NCBI RefSeq assembly: GCF_004027225.2
Contig: NC_044278.2
Location: forward strand, 56,723,743-56,787,742
Length of the DNA stretch: 64,000 nt
Reading direction: 5' to 3'
Source: Strigops habroptila
Lineage: Eukaryota; Chordata; Aves; Psittaciformes; Psittacidae
The notes beneath the pieces are model-generated. The model did no database searches. It saw only the letters and a program-made list of their open reading frames with translations, and was not told the origin of the DNA. Of this stretch, positions 1 through 15,000 are shown one piece after another (the stretch's first letter is position 1; each line of letters opens with the position of its first letter). Made by a program: the position numbers and the translations under genes.

Positions 1-3000
1 TGAGTCTGGCATCATCCATCTGGCTCCTCAGCCCCTTGCCTCCTCCTTCACCTCTCTGCATCCTTCAGACACATTGCAGCAAGCCAGCCCCCAGCAAAAG
101 TTCAAAGCCTTATCACTTCCCTGCACCGACCAGAAACTGCAGCCCTGGGACTTTGAGGGAGCAGCAGCACCCAGGGGAAATGGAGGGAAGGGGGTAAAGC
201 TGCTGTGCCACTGTATAGTGCTTGGCGCCCAGTTGCAGGGAGTGAGACAGCAAAGTCAGCTGCGGTTAAGCCCAATCCCCGCTAGCGAGGGGGAGAGCAG
301 CAAAGAGGAAGCGGCGGGGATTTCCCCTCAGCAACAGTGATATTTGAAAGAATAAAGATACAAATTGGTTTTGGATTGTATGGACACTTAGCAGGAGTGT
401 GGAGGAGATCAGAAAAGGCTGTAAGTGCTTTGGGAGTATCCTAAACTGCGTGTAAACTGAGTAAATCTCGGGTCAGCTGTGAGATGGAAGCTGCAGTGAT
501 TTATTTCAGCTAAAAAGGGATTTTATAAGCTTATAGGCTTTCTGGGACCTTTGCTTACTGGAATGACCATCACTGCAGCGGTGTCTAAGGCACCTGCTGT
601 CTTCACCTCCTGCTTCTCTCCACAGAGGGTATGAGACAGGCACTTTCGTTTTCAATGCTCACGATTATTTTCCCTGGGAAACTCAGCACAACGGGACTTA
701 AATCCTCTTTTGGGAGCCTCTCATCCCAAAAGAAATAGAAAAAAAAAAGCAAAATACACCAACTGAAGCAATCAGAAAGGCCTCTACCATTTCTACCTCT
801 ATTTTCTGGGGGTCCGAGGCACCATGGGCTCAAATGTGCATGCTCATGTGGTGGCACAGCCCAGTCCCAAAGTCAGGATCCAGCTGGTGACCATCAGCAA
901 AGAAGGGAAACAGAAATGACAGGCTTAAAATAAGGAATGTAGAGCAGGGGCCCCGAAACACCCACATATTGCCTATTACACTGCAGAGACGTCCAGTAGA
1001 CACCACCAGCAGGAACTCTGCCCAGATGTGTTAAGCAATTCCCTGCTGATATGGATTGCATCAGCTCTCCGGATACAGCTAAGTCATGCCAGTGATTTTT
1101 GCTGTCCTTGAAACTCTTTAAAATACACAGTAGAAGTTTTGGTTGGGTTTTTTTTAACCATTGTTAAAAATCAGATTGCCCCATATGTTTTACATTTTCA
1201 GTTCATTTGCTGGGATGGAGAATACCTTTGGGCAAAGTCTTTGTTTCCTCAAATTTAACTCAGTTGTACTACCCATACAGATGCACAGTTTTCAGAGATA
1301 AGTCCAGAAGTACAGACTACAGTTTCTTTGCCATGTAGATGGTGTCTTTCCTTGCTGTGGCACAGCCTTTTCAGTTTCAGTGTGCTTTGTCCTCTGTTCA
1401 TGCACCAGTTCCCTGTTCCTTTGCCCTCTTCAGACAACCTCCAAATTAGGGTTAGGCAGCTGGAAGACAGCTCTGACCACCCCTGCTCACACACATTGCT
1501 TCACATAATTTCCCTTGTAGAAAAATCTCTCCTGGTCGAGGGCAGCTTCCCTCCAGCCATGCAAAGGGATTTTGTGAAGGGCCAGAGCATCCTTTCCTCC
1601 TCCCCACAAAATCCTAGCCAGATCACATCACATGCATCAAAAAAAGAGAGCAGGGTCGAAATGGCACCCGCCTCACTCTGCCTTTCTGCCCGAGAGGAGA
1701 CAGCCCTGTGCAAGCAGGGTGGCAGGTCTGGGAGAATGAAGGAGGCAGGTGCTGGTGGCCGGGTCACGCAGGCATGCCAAGGACTTTGGTCATATCCAGC
1801 TGCCACCCTCTGCGTTAACTCCTGCTCCCTCAGAGAGGGCAGGAAAAGCAAACCCTGGAGAGAAGCTGGCAGTAACGGGGCTGTCTAAAAGGACAACTTG
1901 AAGGAATGGGGTGATCTCCCATCTCAGCTCTGCTGCTCACTACCCCTCAGACCCCCACATCATGCCCAGTCCTGCCCAATAATCCTGTTTTACACATCTT
2001 GCTCATTCATGAGAAGCCTTACCGATGTCCACAGCCCCTCCAGCCTCAGAAAGGTCTCCTCCAAGTGACCGACAGTGCTGTCACATGCCAGATTTGCTCC
2101 TTTTAGCCCACAGCTCTGGGATGCTTCAGGCTGATGAAGAGAAACATGCCATCCAAGCACCATGTAAGACACCTAATTCAGACATGGAGTAGATGAGGAT
2201 CAGCATAGTCTGCAGGGTTTGGGGGAGGCAGGGAGCAGGAATGGGAAAAGGCAAAGAAGATCAGGAGGGCAAAATGCGGAACACACAGGTTTGGAAGGTG
2301 GTACTATCATGAGGAAAACAACTTGCAGGGGGAGTAGAAAAGGAAAACTGGGACTGACTGAGCAGTGAAAGCATGAAAGAGCAAAGCAGGGACTAGTGTT
2401 CAGCAAGGCAGTAGGAAGAGCAATGTACAAATAAAAAATGGTACAAGCATAGAAGCCTGGGGAAAACCAGGAATGTGGAGAAAGACAAGCACATAGCATC
2501 AGGAAAGAGTGAGAGGTGCAAAGCAGCGTGCAAAGAAAAAGTAGAATGATTAAAGCAAAGGCTTCTGTGCTGAGAAGTATTGAGGCTCTCCTTTTTTTGT
2601 CTTTTCTGTCCACAGATGTCTACGAAAGTTTCTGACTAAGCATCCCAGCTCTCTCAAAAGCCTCAGCCACGCTGTACAAGGCAGCTGGCAGCTGCTCTCT
2701 ACCACCTTCTTCATAGCATACCTGGCACCAGTGCTGCAGGGAAAAACTTATGTCGCAGCTGTTGGTATGTCCGCAGGTATCAATGGTATGATACATCCAT
2801 ATGTTTTCTTTGCTTTTTAGAAACCCAGGTTCCCGATGTTGATTCCATCTGCCGTGGCACATACCATCATCTAACCTCCACACAGAGAATACGTATTAGG
2901 AGATACAACTTGCCAAGGACTCTGCTCAGGTGATTGAGTTTACTTTTTTTTAAAAGAAGAGATTTAAAATGAAATATTTGGAGCAGTACAAAAACCCCAA

Positions 3001-6000
3001 ATGTGTTTCTCTTAAATTCAAACACATGGAAGAAAAACATTTTAATTTTATTTTTCTGGAGGAAAAAGCAAAAACATCACACTTCCAGAGTGACACAATC
3101 ACACTTCCCAGAGGGGTTTCCAGCTGAAAGGCAAACCCATCAATGAAGAATTTAATTTTCTTGCAATGGCATTTTCCCTCAATAAATGAACAAACTTACT
3201 TCATTTTTTCACCTCAAACTTTCTATTGTAATCTGTAAAGCACAGTAATGCTACCTATTCATCTCTTTCAGATGTTATGAAAATAAAGCCATGTGAAGCA
3301 TGCAGTTGCTACAGTAATTAGCATCATAGGAAAAGGCCAATGAGCCAACAAAGGACATTGTCTCCAGAACAGGGTTTAAATCATGCATGAACTGTATGTT
3401 AACCTTAAGACCCACATAAAATGAGGAGGAGGAAAAAAACATACTGATTCTTGCAAAAATCCTGCAAGAATAAATATGCTGTGTGCTGATATAATTAAAG
3501 GCTCCATGGCTCACACAGGCACTTTCCTTCTGACATTTCCTGGGAGATTTTTAGGCAACTTGGCAACCAGAAGAATGTTTTTATTAGTTAATGGGTTTTG
3601 TGTCAAACTCTATTTGATTTGCCTTGTATGCACAATTTAGTCTCATGCCTGGATACTTGAGGAAATTATGAATTTGTAAGTTCTTTTTCCATTAGACCAG
3701 ATGCCTTGTAAGTATATCTAAATCATGCCATACATATATTTAAAAATACTTAGGCTAAAACTCCTCAATTTTTGTTCTAACCTTTGTCCACAATGTATTT
3801 TGTTGCTCTAGAAAACTTTCTTTTTATCAGCTTTTTGCTCCACACTATCATCACTAAAAAATAAATGTTTCCTAATCACAAGACATGATGGGGCTTGCTA
3901 TGCCTTGAAACAGCAATATGCTTGGGTGCTTAAGAGCATTTGGCTTTGTGCTTTGCATCTAACCAACAACGCACCCAGGTAGGCTGCTATTGGACAGGGA
4001 CTTAATCCCTGTCATGTTTAATCACTACATTAAAAGATTTAAAGACTAATGCCAAAGGCCATTCAGTTTGGCCACCATAGACTTAAATGGTGGAACTTCT
4101 GTTCTGCATAACACCAATAAGAAAGTTATTAAGTCAATAATAAATGCACTGAAAAATCCCATCTCTGCTCTGTGCATAACTCTTTGCAGCAAGGATGACC
4201 CATCTGTTCCTGAGTGCAGAAGACATGAGGGGGCCATTTTGCATTTCCTCAGGAATGTGACCCCCAACATAAAGTCTCCTACTTGAACACTACATTGCTT
4301 CGGGATGTGATTGCTAGCAGCAGCAGCCAGGGCTGTTTCTAGCTGACCAGTTGGCTATGGAGTTAAAAGCCTCTCTTGGAGGTATGGACTTCGCTACAAT
4401 TCCTCAAGTGCTGTTACTCCATGCTTAACTCAGATCTCAGGCAGGTGCATATCCAGGTTTTTCCCTTGGGGTCACACATCTCCCATGTTGCATAAATTCC
4501 ATTGGCTTCCAAATTCACTTCTCCAGTCCAAATTCAGTACTAGGCATTTTCAGCCTAGTAATTCATCATCCAGAGGACTCTGATGCTACACGTGAACTAT
4601 GGGGCAAGTAATGTCTTCTTTGCTGTGTCCTAAAATCTCAGTCCCTCAATGTCCAGATGAGGGCACTGATGGAGACCACCATGGATTCTTTCTTGAGCTT
4701 CTTACAGGTTTTCTTCCAATGGAAACCAGGGTAGGCACTGGGGGAGGAGTGACACGTGCTTTCTTTCTCCATAGCGTGCTGTCAGGGTACAGGTACCACA
4801 GCTCAGAGGCATCCTCAGGGTTACCCAGAGAGGTGCCTCATGTCTCAGAGGATATACCATTCAAAGTCCCTTTCCCTGGCAAAGATCAAGGTTAATCAAC
4901 TTCAGAAGATGCTTTGAGGATAATTACTTGTTTAACCAGATAATTTCCTGAATGTTATTGAGAGAGCTTGAAGGGGTGTTTTTAGTTGTTTAGTTTTTAC
5001 TTGCTCACATGTTGTGCTAGTTAACTTTGTTGCTTAGTTTATATCTGTGTTAAGTCTATCTGGAGGTTATATATAGATGCATCAAATAAAAGAACAAAGT
5101 AATAAAATTAATCATCATATTGATTTTAACCATATTCGTACAATATAAATGGAAGTTGAAATTCCATCCGAGACAGACACTTGAGATGACTCCATTGAGT
5201 AAGGAGAAAATACAACATTAGAAGACCATCACAAGGAACTCTATTGAAGATACCAGATCTTTTTAATTGTTTTCATTAATTCATATAAAAAATCTCAGGG
5301 TTTGGAACTCAGACCAAAAGACAGTTGAAAGAAAATTTGGGTCTACAGCAGGATTTCCCCACATTACAATCCCTCTTCTTCCAAAGAACAGTAAGAAGGA
5401 CTGAACCTGCAAAACCTGCCTCGTATGACCTTTCCTGTGAACAACAAGGGCTGTCCAAAGCCTCTCTCACATTTGTTTCCCAAGTGGGTAAGAAATTAGT
5501 ATTGTGATAGCAGTGCATACAGTACCTTTATAATTGCTTTATCTACAGATAAAATTCCATTTTTCACAGACAACCCTACAGTAATCATCACTCTTTCCAG
5601 CTACCAGAACCTGACACAAACTTCCAGGGAGCAACTCTGTTTCAATAATCAGTTTCTGCCAGCAGCTGTGGAGCAAAGACATCCCTCCCTGATGCTTTCC
5701 CAGCAGCCCTTTTATCTATCTTCCTTGACTGAAAATATTTTCACAGCCACAAAGCTAACAATATCACATATCTTTTCAAACATCAAGTCTTCCTCATATG
5801 GTAAAAAAGAAATTGTAAAACAGCAGACCACACAGTGATAACCACTGATGTAGAATCTACATCATACGAAAGTCTTATCAGTAAGGTCATTCTTCATGAA
5901 TGCTTATTTAGATTTACAATGCCTCTATATAAACAATTAGCAATCTATTCCATTTATCCTCATTTTATGTTGACAATATGTAGAGTCATTCAAACCATGT

Positions 6001-9000
6001 AACTTTTCTTTCAATTAAAAAAAAGCTACTGTTGTTTTCTGACCAATTACTCAAGAGGGTAGTAAAAATTGTCTTTCTTATAGGTGTATGATATCCCAAT
6101 ATGGGTATTTTTTAATAGCCCAAAGCAACCTTTTTAAATATTAGCCTTTGTCATACATTTGCCTTGTCTTTTCATGCATCATTGTACACATACACACACA
6201 TACACAGAGATAAATATAAAGAGCAAGCTAAGTAAAACAAAATACTTTCTAGCCCAACCGCTGCTAGCAACAGACACTTGAAAATGAGACAAATCATGAT
6301 CTCTGTATACAAGAGAATTACTTGCTCAAGTAGGTCAGGGAAGACTTGGCCTAGGATGTCGTTTAACATAAATGTAGTGTAAAAGACTTTGCAGTTTGAA
6401 TATTCCATCATTTACATGACTTGCACATAGTCTGCGGCATAAATAGCATGGCAAGTGGGCTTCTCCTGCACAAAGTATATTTAATTAATTTTTTTTATTT
6501 GAGAGAGTGGAAACTGAAATATGAGCACAAAGTAATCATCAATGGGTGTCACTCTGTGAGGTGGCCTCTCCAGTTCTCCTTCATGTGTGCCCGTGGAAGG
6601 AAGATAGAGGTTGCATGCCCTCTGTGTCTGCAATGGGACAGCACGAGAGGTGTTTTCTTCTTGTGAGGAAAGTTCAACATGAAGTATAGAGCTGCTGTAT
6701 TGCTTACCTAAATATTTGCATATTACCACAGAAGGACCGAGGATCAGAACTTCGCTTGTGTTAAACATCAGAGCTCAAGTCTAGTCCTGAGTGTTTTGAC
6801 ATTAATTTTTATATTATTTTCCAGTATTTTCATCAGTTCATGATTTTACAGATTTGGCACCACTTTATGAGGGGGGAGAAGATTTAGGCATGATAGCTAG
6901 TGTTTTGTCTAGTTATGCCTTAATTAATAATTAAGCATCTGACACACTGTATGAAAGTACTATTTCCAGCATTACAAGCATTATAGCATTAGAAATCACT
7001 CTACAACTCTAATTCCAGTTCATAAATGATTACAAGCACTTACTATGCTTTAGAACTCTTAGCTGAGAATCCCACATGCTTGTAACTAAGTTTTTGAGAA
7101 GCCTGGAGTCTTGGCAGAGATATCAAACCTCAGTATTCACTCTCAGGGCAAAGATTTTCTTGTGTAAATCTTGCTTTCATGTTCAGTAGGAGTGTTTTTA
7201 CGGAGAAGGGAAAAAAAAAAGGCATGGGGGCTACTTGCTACATTTAGGAGCTCATTTGTTTAATTGAAGAGTGGAGAGCATAACAGTATCTGTAAGCATG
7301 GAAATAACCAAATTATAAGATGACAACCGAAGGATGTTCCTTCTGGAGCATAACATGCCAGTCTTAGAAACATCGGTATGGATACTTCAATAAAAGATAA
7401 ACTCCCGTCCTACACAATGCATATTACCCCATTTCCCCTCATTCTGAGGTACAGACTCTTCAGCAATCTCCAACTGTTTACTCCAAGCTGGAGAGGGTAA
7501 TTTGTGCCTTGAAGGAAAACTTCCCACTCCAACATGAAAGTTCACATTGGTGATTTAGTCTCAAAGATGCAGTTCATATGACTTTGGCTCCAGCTGCACA
7601 CCAATTTAAAATTTACTATACCTTTTCACCTGCTTTATGGTCATTACAGGTAAGAAGTCCTAAATAACAGACAAGCATCCAATCTTACTCATTCAGTAAG
7701 AGCAAGAAACTGAAAACCGGCAGACTAAGCTCTGACGTCCAAGGAAGTCCACTGTCTGCTCTTACAGAATCTACATTTTACAAGGATCAGCCCGTTGAAG
7801 TTATGATTTATGAGTGCTCATCCAACTTTGAAATGCCTTTATGTCTGTAATGACATCAATTTTGACCAATTTAGAAGTGTGAGATTGTATTAATTTTCAA
7901 TATCCTCTCTAGAATGGTGAGGACACCAGGTGAGGAACTTCTTGTCAGATGTCACTTGTGAGAAAGCATACAGGCACTCACCCACTGCTTCCTTTTGCAA
8001 AAGTGGTATCAGTTCAACCTTTCAGGATTACAGAATAATCCCTGGGCACAGAATCACATCTGTTCTGTGGAGTTTTTTACTATTTCTTTCTGTAATTGCA
8101 AGGCTGTCAGGGAACTCGTAGGCTTACAAAGGAAAACCTGACAAGAAGTCACAATTAACGTTTATTGTATCTGAATTTTATTCTCATGTGCATTAAGAGC
8201 TCTATATTTCTTCTTCAATGTCTCTAAACAGTGTGAAGTGTCTGCAATAAGATCACTGTAGGTTGGTAAAGAAACTAGTTCAAAGGAGCTTGTCCAGTCT
8301 TTAGTAACATCATAATTTGCTCACGTGCTTGGCTTTTTCTATGTAAGTATGGTAAAATCAGTATTTCACAGTTCACACAGATTAAACACCAGCCTAGAAA
8401 ATCAGCACCAAAAGCAATACACTGTTGCATACCTGAGCAGACTTTCTGAGAGACTGGACAGTGAAGATCCTGTTTTAAAAGATACTTATTTTTAGTTCAA
8501 ATGAGTTCTGCATCCAGACAGCCCCAGTCATCATGTTTGAAAGAGAAAAGCAATGGGAACAAGGAGCTCTGAAGCACCTTGGTAAAACTCCAAGGTCTAT
8601 TTCCATCCCAAGGGCCAAACCTTTTAGTACTTATTCAGGCAAAACTCCCACATATTTTTCCTCTGTCATGTAGGATTTCACTTTCTCAGTGAAAATATCT
8701 GTATTTCTTCAACATGCCATACAAAAAGTATTATTTTCTAGCAAAACTGTGAAAGCAAAAGCAAAAATGCAAAGAATACCCCTTACTGTCGATCTATGTT
8801 TGGGCAGTGGTGGATTGACATGTATGGGACAGAATTTCAAAGCTTTTCCAGACAAAACATTTATTGAATGCATTTGCTGAGTACATAATGGCCTGAATGA
8901 TCTCTTTGGCACACGGGTATTACCAGTCCAGCGTATATTTCATTTCTGGGGTCAAGAGGTATGACATGGCCACATGCCAATGTTGCATGGGGCTGAGACA

Positions 9001-12000
9001 GGGATTATATAGTAGCTTCCATAGAAAGGCAATGTAGGCACATGGGTCAGATGCAGCCTGCAACAAACTCTAGCAGGAATCCATGCATAAAACTACATCC
9101 TCCAGCAGAGATCTGTAAGATAGTCCCAAGATTCTCCCAAGATTATGCAGTATTTCCCAAGATTACTGCATCTTCTGTGGTCAGCACTGGGGATAGCGGT
9201 TTCTCAGGAGACAAATGAGATATAGTACTTTTAAGCTCTGGGTTCAAACACAATTCACCCCCACTTTGGTAATAAATTAACATTTTCATCCCCTTCTCCC
9301 CAGCTACAATCAGTGATAAATGCCTCCCATGTCCTTGTCCTTCTGCCCCCTCCCCTGGCAATCCTTGGAAGTAAGGCAGGGAGCAAGACTCAAAACACAG
9401 GAATTAAATTTCTACCTAATACTAAAACTAGGCAATTCAATGGGACAAGCCATGTGAGGCAGGTTAAACTCTCCTTCTTCTCCCCCATCCCCTCTTACTT
9501 CTGTGTTTTCCTGCAAGGGGCAGCCAGCCAAGCATCTGGTGTTTATACATTGATGAAAAAAATGTTGTGACTTGTACATTCTACCTTTTGGGTAAGGACA
9601 TACTGCGGAGTAGGTCCCAATAGCTACAGCAGGTTGAACCTGGTATAGCTGTCTCTGCAGCAGCAAGAGCTACAGTAAAACAAGTATCGCTGCTGAGGAA
9701 AGGAGGCAACACTTCTAACATCTTCTAGCACCTGAGCCAAGAGAGGTTGGAGCTGTGGCTGATGCTTTTTCTTCTCAAGCTAAATAAGGTTTCATCTTCC
9801 AGCAGAAACCCTTCGGGAGTGCCCTCCTTCTCAAATTAAAACCTCCCCAGACAAAAGTGTTATTAATGCAGCTGTATAAAAACACTGGGTATGGAAAGCT
9901 GCATATTGCATGCTAATTATATGAGCCTTCAACTTTTCAATTATCTCATGATGACCTTTTAAAAATCATTTATTGACTGGAAAATATATGGATAGCTGTT
10001 TGGACCTGATTTCACCAAAGTGCTGCTGCAGTGCTAATAGCCAAAGCATACTTTGTATTCAAGGAATGAGCTGTTCAAATAGGAGAGTAATTATGGCATT
10101 AAAACGCCAAAGGAAAAAAAAAGAAAAAGAGGTAAATTAAGTTTGTTGCTCTGTCATGTAACCCAAGGGTAAAGCTAGCTTCTGGCATGAGACAAGTTTG
10201 TCTTGGAAAAAGAGAGTGTCTCCTCTCAAAAGCAATTGGGCATTGTGCAGTCCCTTGTTTTAGAAAAACATGTGCTGTGTTTGCGCTGGGATTGCTTGTC
10301 AGATTTTTTTTTTAGCCATGGCAGGTTGATAAATGCAGATGCCTGCACCCTTCCAAGCATTATTAAGCATGTCACATTAATTGCACGAAGTCATTTTCCT
10401 CTGCTCAGCAAGTCAGACTTCTATATATATCTTGGAAAAATAATGTAGGCATGTGGTCAGAAAAACAGCTGTCAGTCAGGCTTCTCTTTTACAACCAAAA
10501 CAACAGTTAACCCAAACCTGCATTGCTATGTGATGTAAGGCAGTTTCAGCCACGCTGCATGCTGCAGAACATACCAAGATGTCCCCATGAAATCTCTGTG
10601 TAAACAAAAGCATTTTTCCTAAGCATCTTTCACAACTACAGCAACTGCTCGAGACTTCTTTCTGAAACCAGACACCATGTCAGGAACCAGGGCCAGGCTG
10701 TGAATGTAGAAAAGTGTGCAACACAGCACAGCAGAGAGCAGAAAGGCAGAAAAAAATTGGTTGAAAATCCCTGCAACGCTGGCATCCTCACGGCATAGAA
10801 CCAGCAAGAATGCAGAACAGCCAAAACAAAAGAACATGTCTAGTTCATCTGTGGAGTTGACCAAAGGAAATATTGTGGAGACCTGTAGCAAAGCACAAAC
10901 CCCTCACCCCACGGGGAAGAACAGAAATGTCTATGTTCTGCTCCTTCAAGAAGACTGGAGGAGGAAATGCAAGGCTGACGGAAAGATGACACACTAGACT
11001 TGGAGATGAAGGGGTGTGCATGAGCTGCTTCTTCTTTGACCCTGTTTCCTTCCAGAGGCCATTACGTCTGGCAAAGCATTCAGGGAAACAAGACTTTCCT
11101 CTGATGAGCTTATCTCAGCAAAATGCAGCAGGAAATCTCCCTCAGCTTGCAGGGAGGAACCAAAACAATCTCACTCGATCAAGATCAGCCTTCAGGCCAG
11201 AAATGGGAACCGCTTCAAGAAAACATGAATTCCACATCACACCTTAACCACAGACAAGTTCATCTCTTCATTAGGAGAAAGGGGAGAACAAGCATGCTTT
11301 TCAGGACACAGAAGCATGCATGGCCCTTCAGAAATGCCCACAGAAAAGTTCAATCCTTAGGTTAAAATGAAGAACCAGATGTAAAGTAGCTCAGATTCTG
11401 GAATGAAATATTGAAAGCCACTCTTGATTGTATGTTCATGGATCATGCATCACCTTTTCTTTCTTCAAGTGGGGGGATTTAAGTTAGTTGGAAGCATACC
11501 TGACAAAAGGCAATGTTGAGTTTAGTCAAGGAATGAAATAAACTTTCCTGAGTACTGCTTACATTTTGCTTCTGTATTTTTCAAACTAATGTTTCTGTCT
11601 TGTGAATAATAAGTGCAGTAATTTGGCAGAATTTAAACAGTCTCTTTGCTATTCCTACACACCAAACCAATAACAAAAGCTAAGAAGGGTTTCAGACACT
11701 AAAAATTAACACTGGCAAAACCCCACACCTATATAAAAACATATGTGAGGTCGGGGGAATCATATCTGAGCCATTTCCAGGGGACTTTGAAAAGTGAAAT
11801 GCATGTGTCATTATTTCCACTTGCCTCACTTATATCTGACTCCATTAAGAATTTTTCCACAGCTTTCAGTACAAGGAGGACCATGTTTACCATACGTGGC
11901 AAAGGGTAGAGTGGCCAGAAGGTACTGGACAGGTTTTAAGATTTGGGGGGCACAATACTAATCACTTTAAACTACTTATCTCCTCACCATCATGACAGTG

Positions 12001-14260
12001 AGTAGAAAAAAGGTTAGAAGCAAGGCCTGCTTCAGTTGTGACCTGCCTTCTACATCCAGGGCTGGAGCTCAAAGCATCTCACTTGCCTGCCAAGGCCTGG
12101 CTGCGCAGTCTCCACCACGCTGTTTTTGCTTCACTGCCTGCTTAAACTAAGGATTACACTGTCTTAAGCCAAATGATTTGCAGTGCGCTATAGACAGCCC
12201 TTAAGGAGCTCAAGTCTCTTCATTTGCATGGAAAATGAGATCTGAGTCGAGAATGTTGCTCCCACCTCCAAATATCTCCTAGGACAAGAGAAGAACAGAT
12301 GAGAGACTAGACCACCACAGTCCATCATCATCACCCAGTCACTACAGGCATTTTGTATCTCCCAGTTGCCCAGACTAAGCACTAACTCAGAACTTTGGTA
12401 TTTCATTATATTGATGATGATCTTTTCTCCTCACTTATCTTTTTATCTGCAAAGGGAGGCATAAAGGCTTCAGCTATCAGCAAGTTGAAGCATTTGGCTT
12501 GGCTCCCAAAGGCTCATAACACTTTAGTGTACTCTTTCTGTCTAAAAGGATTAACTAAGGTAGATTGTTCACTAAAAAGATGCTACTATCTAAGGGGTTA
12601 CCTTTACAGAGCTTCAGAATCTAATTTTCGCTGACATAATTATTGAAATCAACATAAAAAAATGAATTATCAGGTCATTTGTATTGGGGTTTTAACATGA
12701 AATGAGAACAGGACACACGTAGTGTTCTGTGTGTGTGTTTACAAAGACACCTCCAGAGGAAACTATTTTCTACAAAGCTCTGAAGTGAGACATCAAAATC
12801 TACTGAAATTAATATGCAGCAGACTTGGTTCATGATGGCACTTCTCCAGCATCACAAGTAAATGGTGAACGAGGCTTGGGATTCTATTTTTAATATCCTT
12901 TTCCTCCCGCTGGAAACTGCTGCCTTATATTCCATATAATTTGCATATGAGCCATTTGAAAGAGAAAGGCGATAGTTTCCAAAAGTTCAGATGCTAAGAT
13001 TAGATTTTCTGCGGGGCTTCTACTGAGTGACCAGGTTAATAGCTCTAATGCTTAATTTTTTACTTTTTACTGAGCATTACTCCATTCACGCAATTGAAGC
13101 ATCTCACTGGAGCCTGCTCTGTGGAGGGGATCGCTGCGTAATACAGTCTAACCACTTGTTCTCCTCAGCTGCAGTCCACACCCAGGCCCTTGAGCAGCAG
13201 CAGGGATTAACGAGGAAGCAGGGAGGGAGTGGTGGCTTTTCCACTGGGAATTCCAATCAGATTTCTCCAAATTCGGCGTCTGCCCAGCTGCACAGATCCA
13301 GTTGCTTTCCAGCAGCTGGCTATACCAGTGTAAAGTAGCTGAAAGCACTCAAGGCAGCAAAAGCATTTCTATAATATCCAAGCATTTCTGAATACGTAAC
13401 ATACTTAAATGAGGCAGGAAAGTACAATTATCCCCTTTGTAACATAAACAATTTCGGCACACCAGTGGCCACAATTTATCTATGGTTAGTCAAGCTACTT
13501 CAGAGCAAGAAAAAGTTATAGCACATGCTATAAAACCTAAAAGGAATTTAGTACTTCCCCCAAAATAACAATTTATCCCTAGCAGAATCAAAGTGAAATC
13601 CATCATGCAGCTTGGTCACCCGTGTAACACTGCTATGGTGCAATTTGCTCTGGATATATTACTTAACGTATCATTCTTCTCATGTCCACAGCCAACATGA
13701 TTTGTCCCACACCTCCCAAAACAGAAGGAAGGCTGAGTCTTTTCATACCTGTGTCTTATTCACAGAAGTCTCCTTCCCATACATTTGCATTCAGCCAGTG
13801 CAATAAACCCCAGCATCCACATCAGCTTGATCCACCCTGCACATTTCCTCCACCTGCTATCATCTGCCTCTTCCTAACAATTGCATTGGTTTCTTCAAAT
13901 GAAATCCTGTAACATGTCTAAGCAATATTACCTCAGAGCAGTGATGGGCCATGAGCTGCCCATTGCTAACCAGGAACAATACCCCAGGATTGCAATCAGT
14001 AGTTCCATGGAAAACAAAAATGCACTTGATGCTCTGCAGGGGACAAAAACCCCAACCCCAAATCAAGTGTCAGCTACTATTTGGTAAGAAAAAGGGGTAA
14101 AAAAAAGACAATCATCATACAAATCCACAATATTCCTATCTTGGACACTTTGAGCAGCCCTGGCCCTCCCTGCTGTAAGGGTGCCAGAAGATGACCAAAT
14201 GTCCCAATAAAAGTTATGGAGACAACTTCCACGCAATGATTGACTGGGATGTATTCCAGG
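1..14260. other. Upstream intergenic DNA, no gene recognised
   Basis: AT-rich DNA with many short ORFs on both strands. None shows a known domain, a run of compatible splice sites or protein-like composition. The longest (1328-1888 +, 186 codons) gives a low-complexity, unrecognisable translation. I saw no CR1, LTR or RNA gene here, although old diverged repeats could be missed by eye. Two AT-rich stretches with homeodomain/POU-like words (about 9836-10060 and 12880-13010) look like possible conserved regulatory DNA, but that is inference only. Confidence 0.6.
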
Positions 14261-14264
14261 AAGG

Positions 14265-15000
14265 GCTTTAGAAGCGCCAACTAAGCATGCAGGGGTAAAA
14301 TTGTGAAGGTCAAAGCTAGGCCAGAGCTGAAATTGGTGAGGGATGTGAAGGACAATAAGAGCATGTGTAGTTACATCAGCAGCAAAAGGACTAAGGAAAT
14401 CATGGCATTGCCGCTTAATGGGGCAGAGCACCTAGTGGCACAGGACGTGGAAAAGACCATGTCAGTGCCATTGCTACCAGCAAGGTGTGGTCTTGGGACT
14501 CCCAGATCCCTATGGGTAGCAGCAAAGCTTGCAGGAGAAAGGTGCTGCTCACAGAAGAGGAGGATGATGTTATGGGCTACTTAAATAAAGAGGACATATG
14601 TAAACTCCTGGGATTGGATTGGAAGCAATCAAGCACACTGAGAGATGGCCAACATCACTGTGAGGCCACCTTCATCCCTGAACAATCATGGTGCTCATGG
14701 GAGCTCCCCAAGTGCTGGAGGCAAGGAGGATCTGGAGTATGGAGATCAAGGAGGATATGGCTCATCAGCTTCACCTGAAACTCTGGGAGGTGATTTCCAG
14801 AACCAGTAAGAGCAAGAAGATGACTGGGAACAGCCAGCATGGCTTTACCAAAAGCAAAATTATGCCTGACCAGCCTGAGCACCTCTGTGATGAGAAGACT
14901 GGCTCTGCAGGCAAGAGGAGAGCAGATGTTGCTTGCTTGGACTTTACCCATGACATGCTTCCCCACAGCATCCTTACAGGCTAGGAGGAAATAACGACTG
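14265..15000 (+). mobile_element. Decayed CR1 LINE fragment (ORF2 reverse-transcriptase region)
   Basis: The DNA follows the internal CR1 ORF2 sequence in order. It starts with the segment read as 'gatgtgaaggacaat', then the 'acatcagcagcaaaagga' stretch, then the RT motif region translating as GNSQHGFTK (about 14828-14854), and then a segment related to the CR1 catalytic-domain approach (LDFTHDMLPHSI, where intact CR1 copies have LDFSKAFD). Frames shift and stops interrupt it, so it cannot code for an active enzyme. The copy is sense on the + strand and lacks both its 5' end and its 3' UTR. Boundaries are good to about 30 bases. It is much more worn than the CR1 tails elsewhere in the window, which suggests an older insertion. 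Confidence 0.85.

Noticed and set aside
1328..1888. 186-codon ORF on the + strand
   Set aside because: No recognisable domain, no supporting splice sites or conserved partner, and an overlapping ORF of similar quality on the other strand. Best explained as chance.
10619..10891. Minus-strand 90-codon ORF with hydrophobic stretches
   Set aside because: It could pass for a small membrane protein, but nothing in it is recognisable, a second frame overlaps it, and hydrophobic runs arise easily from T-rich strands.
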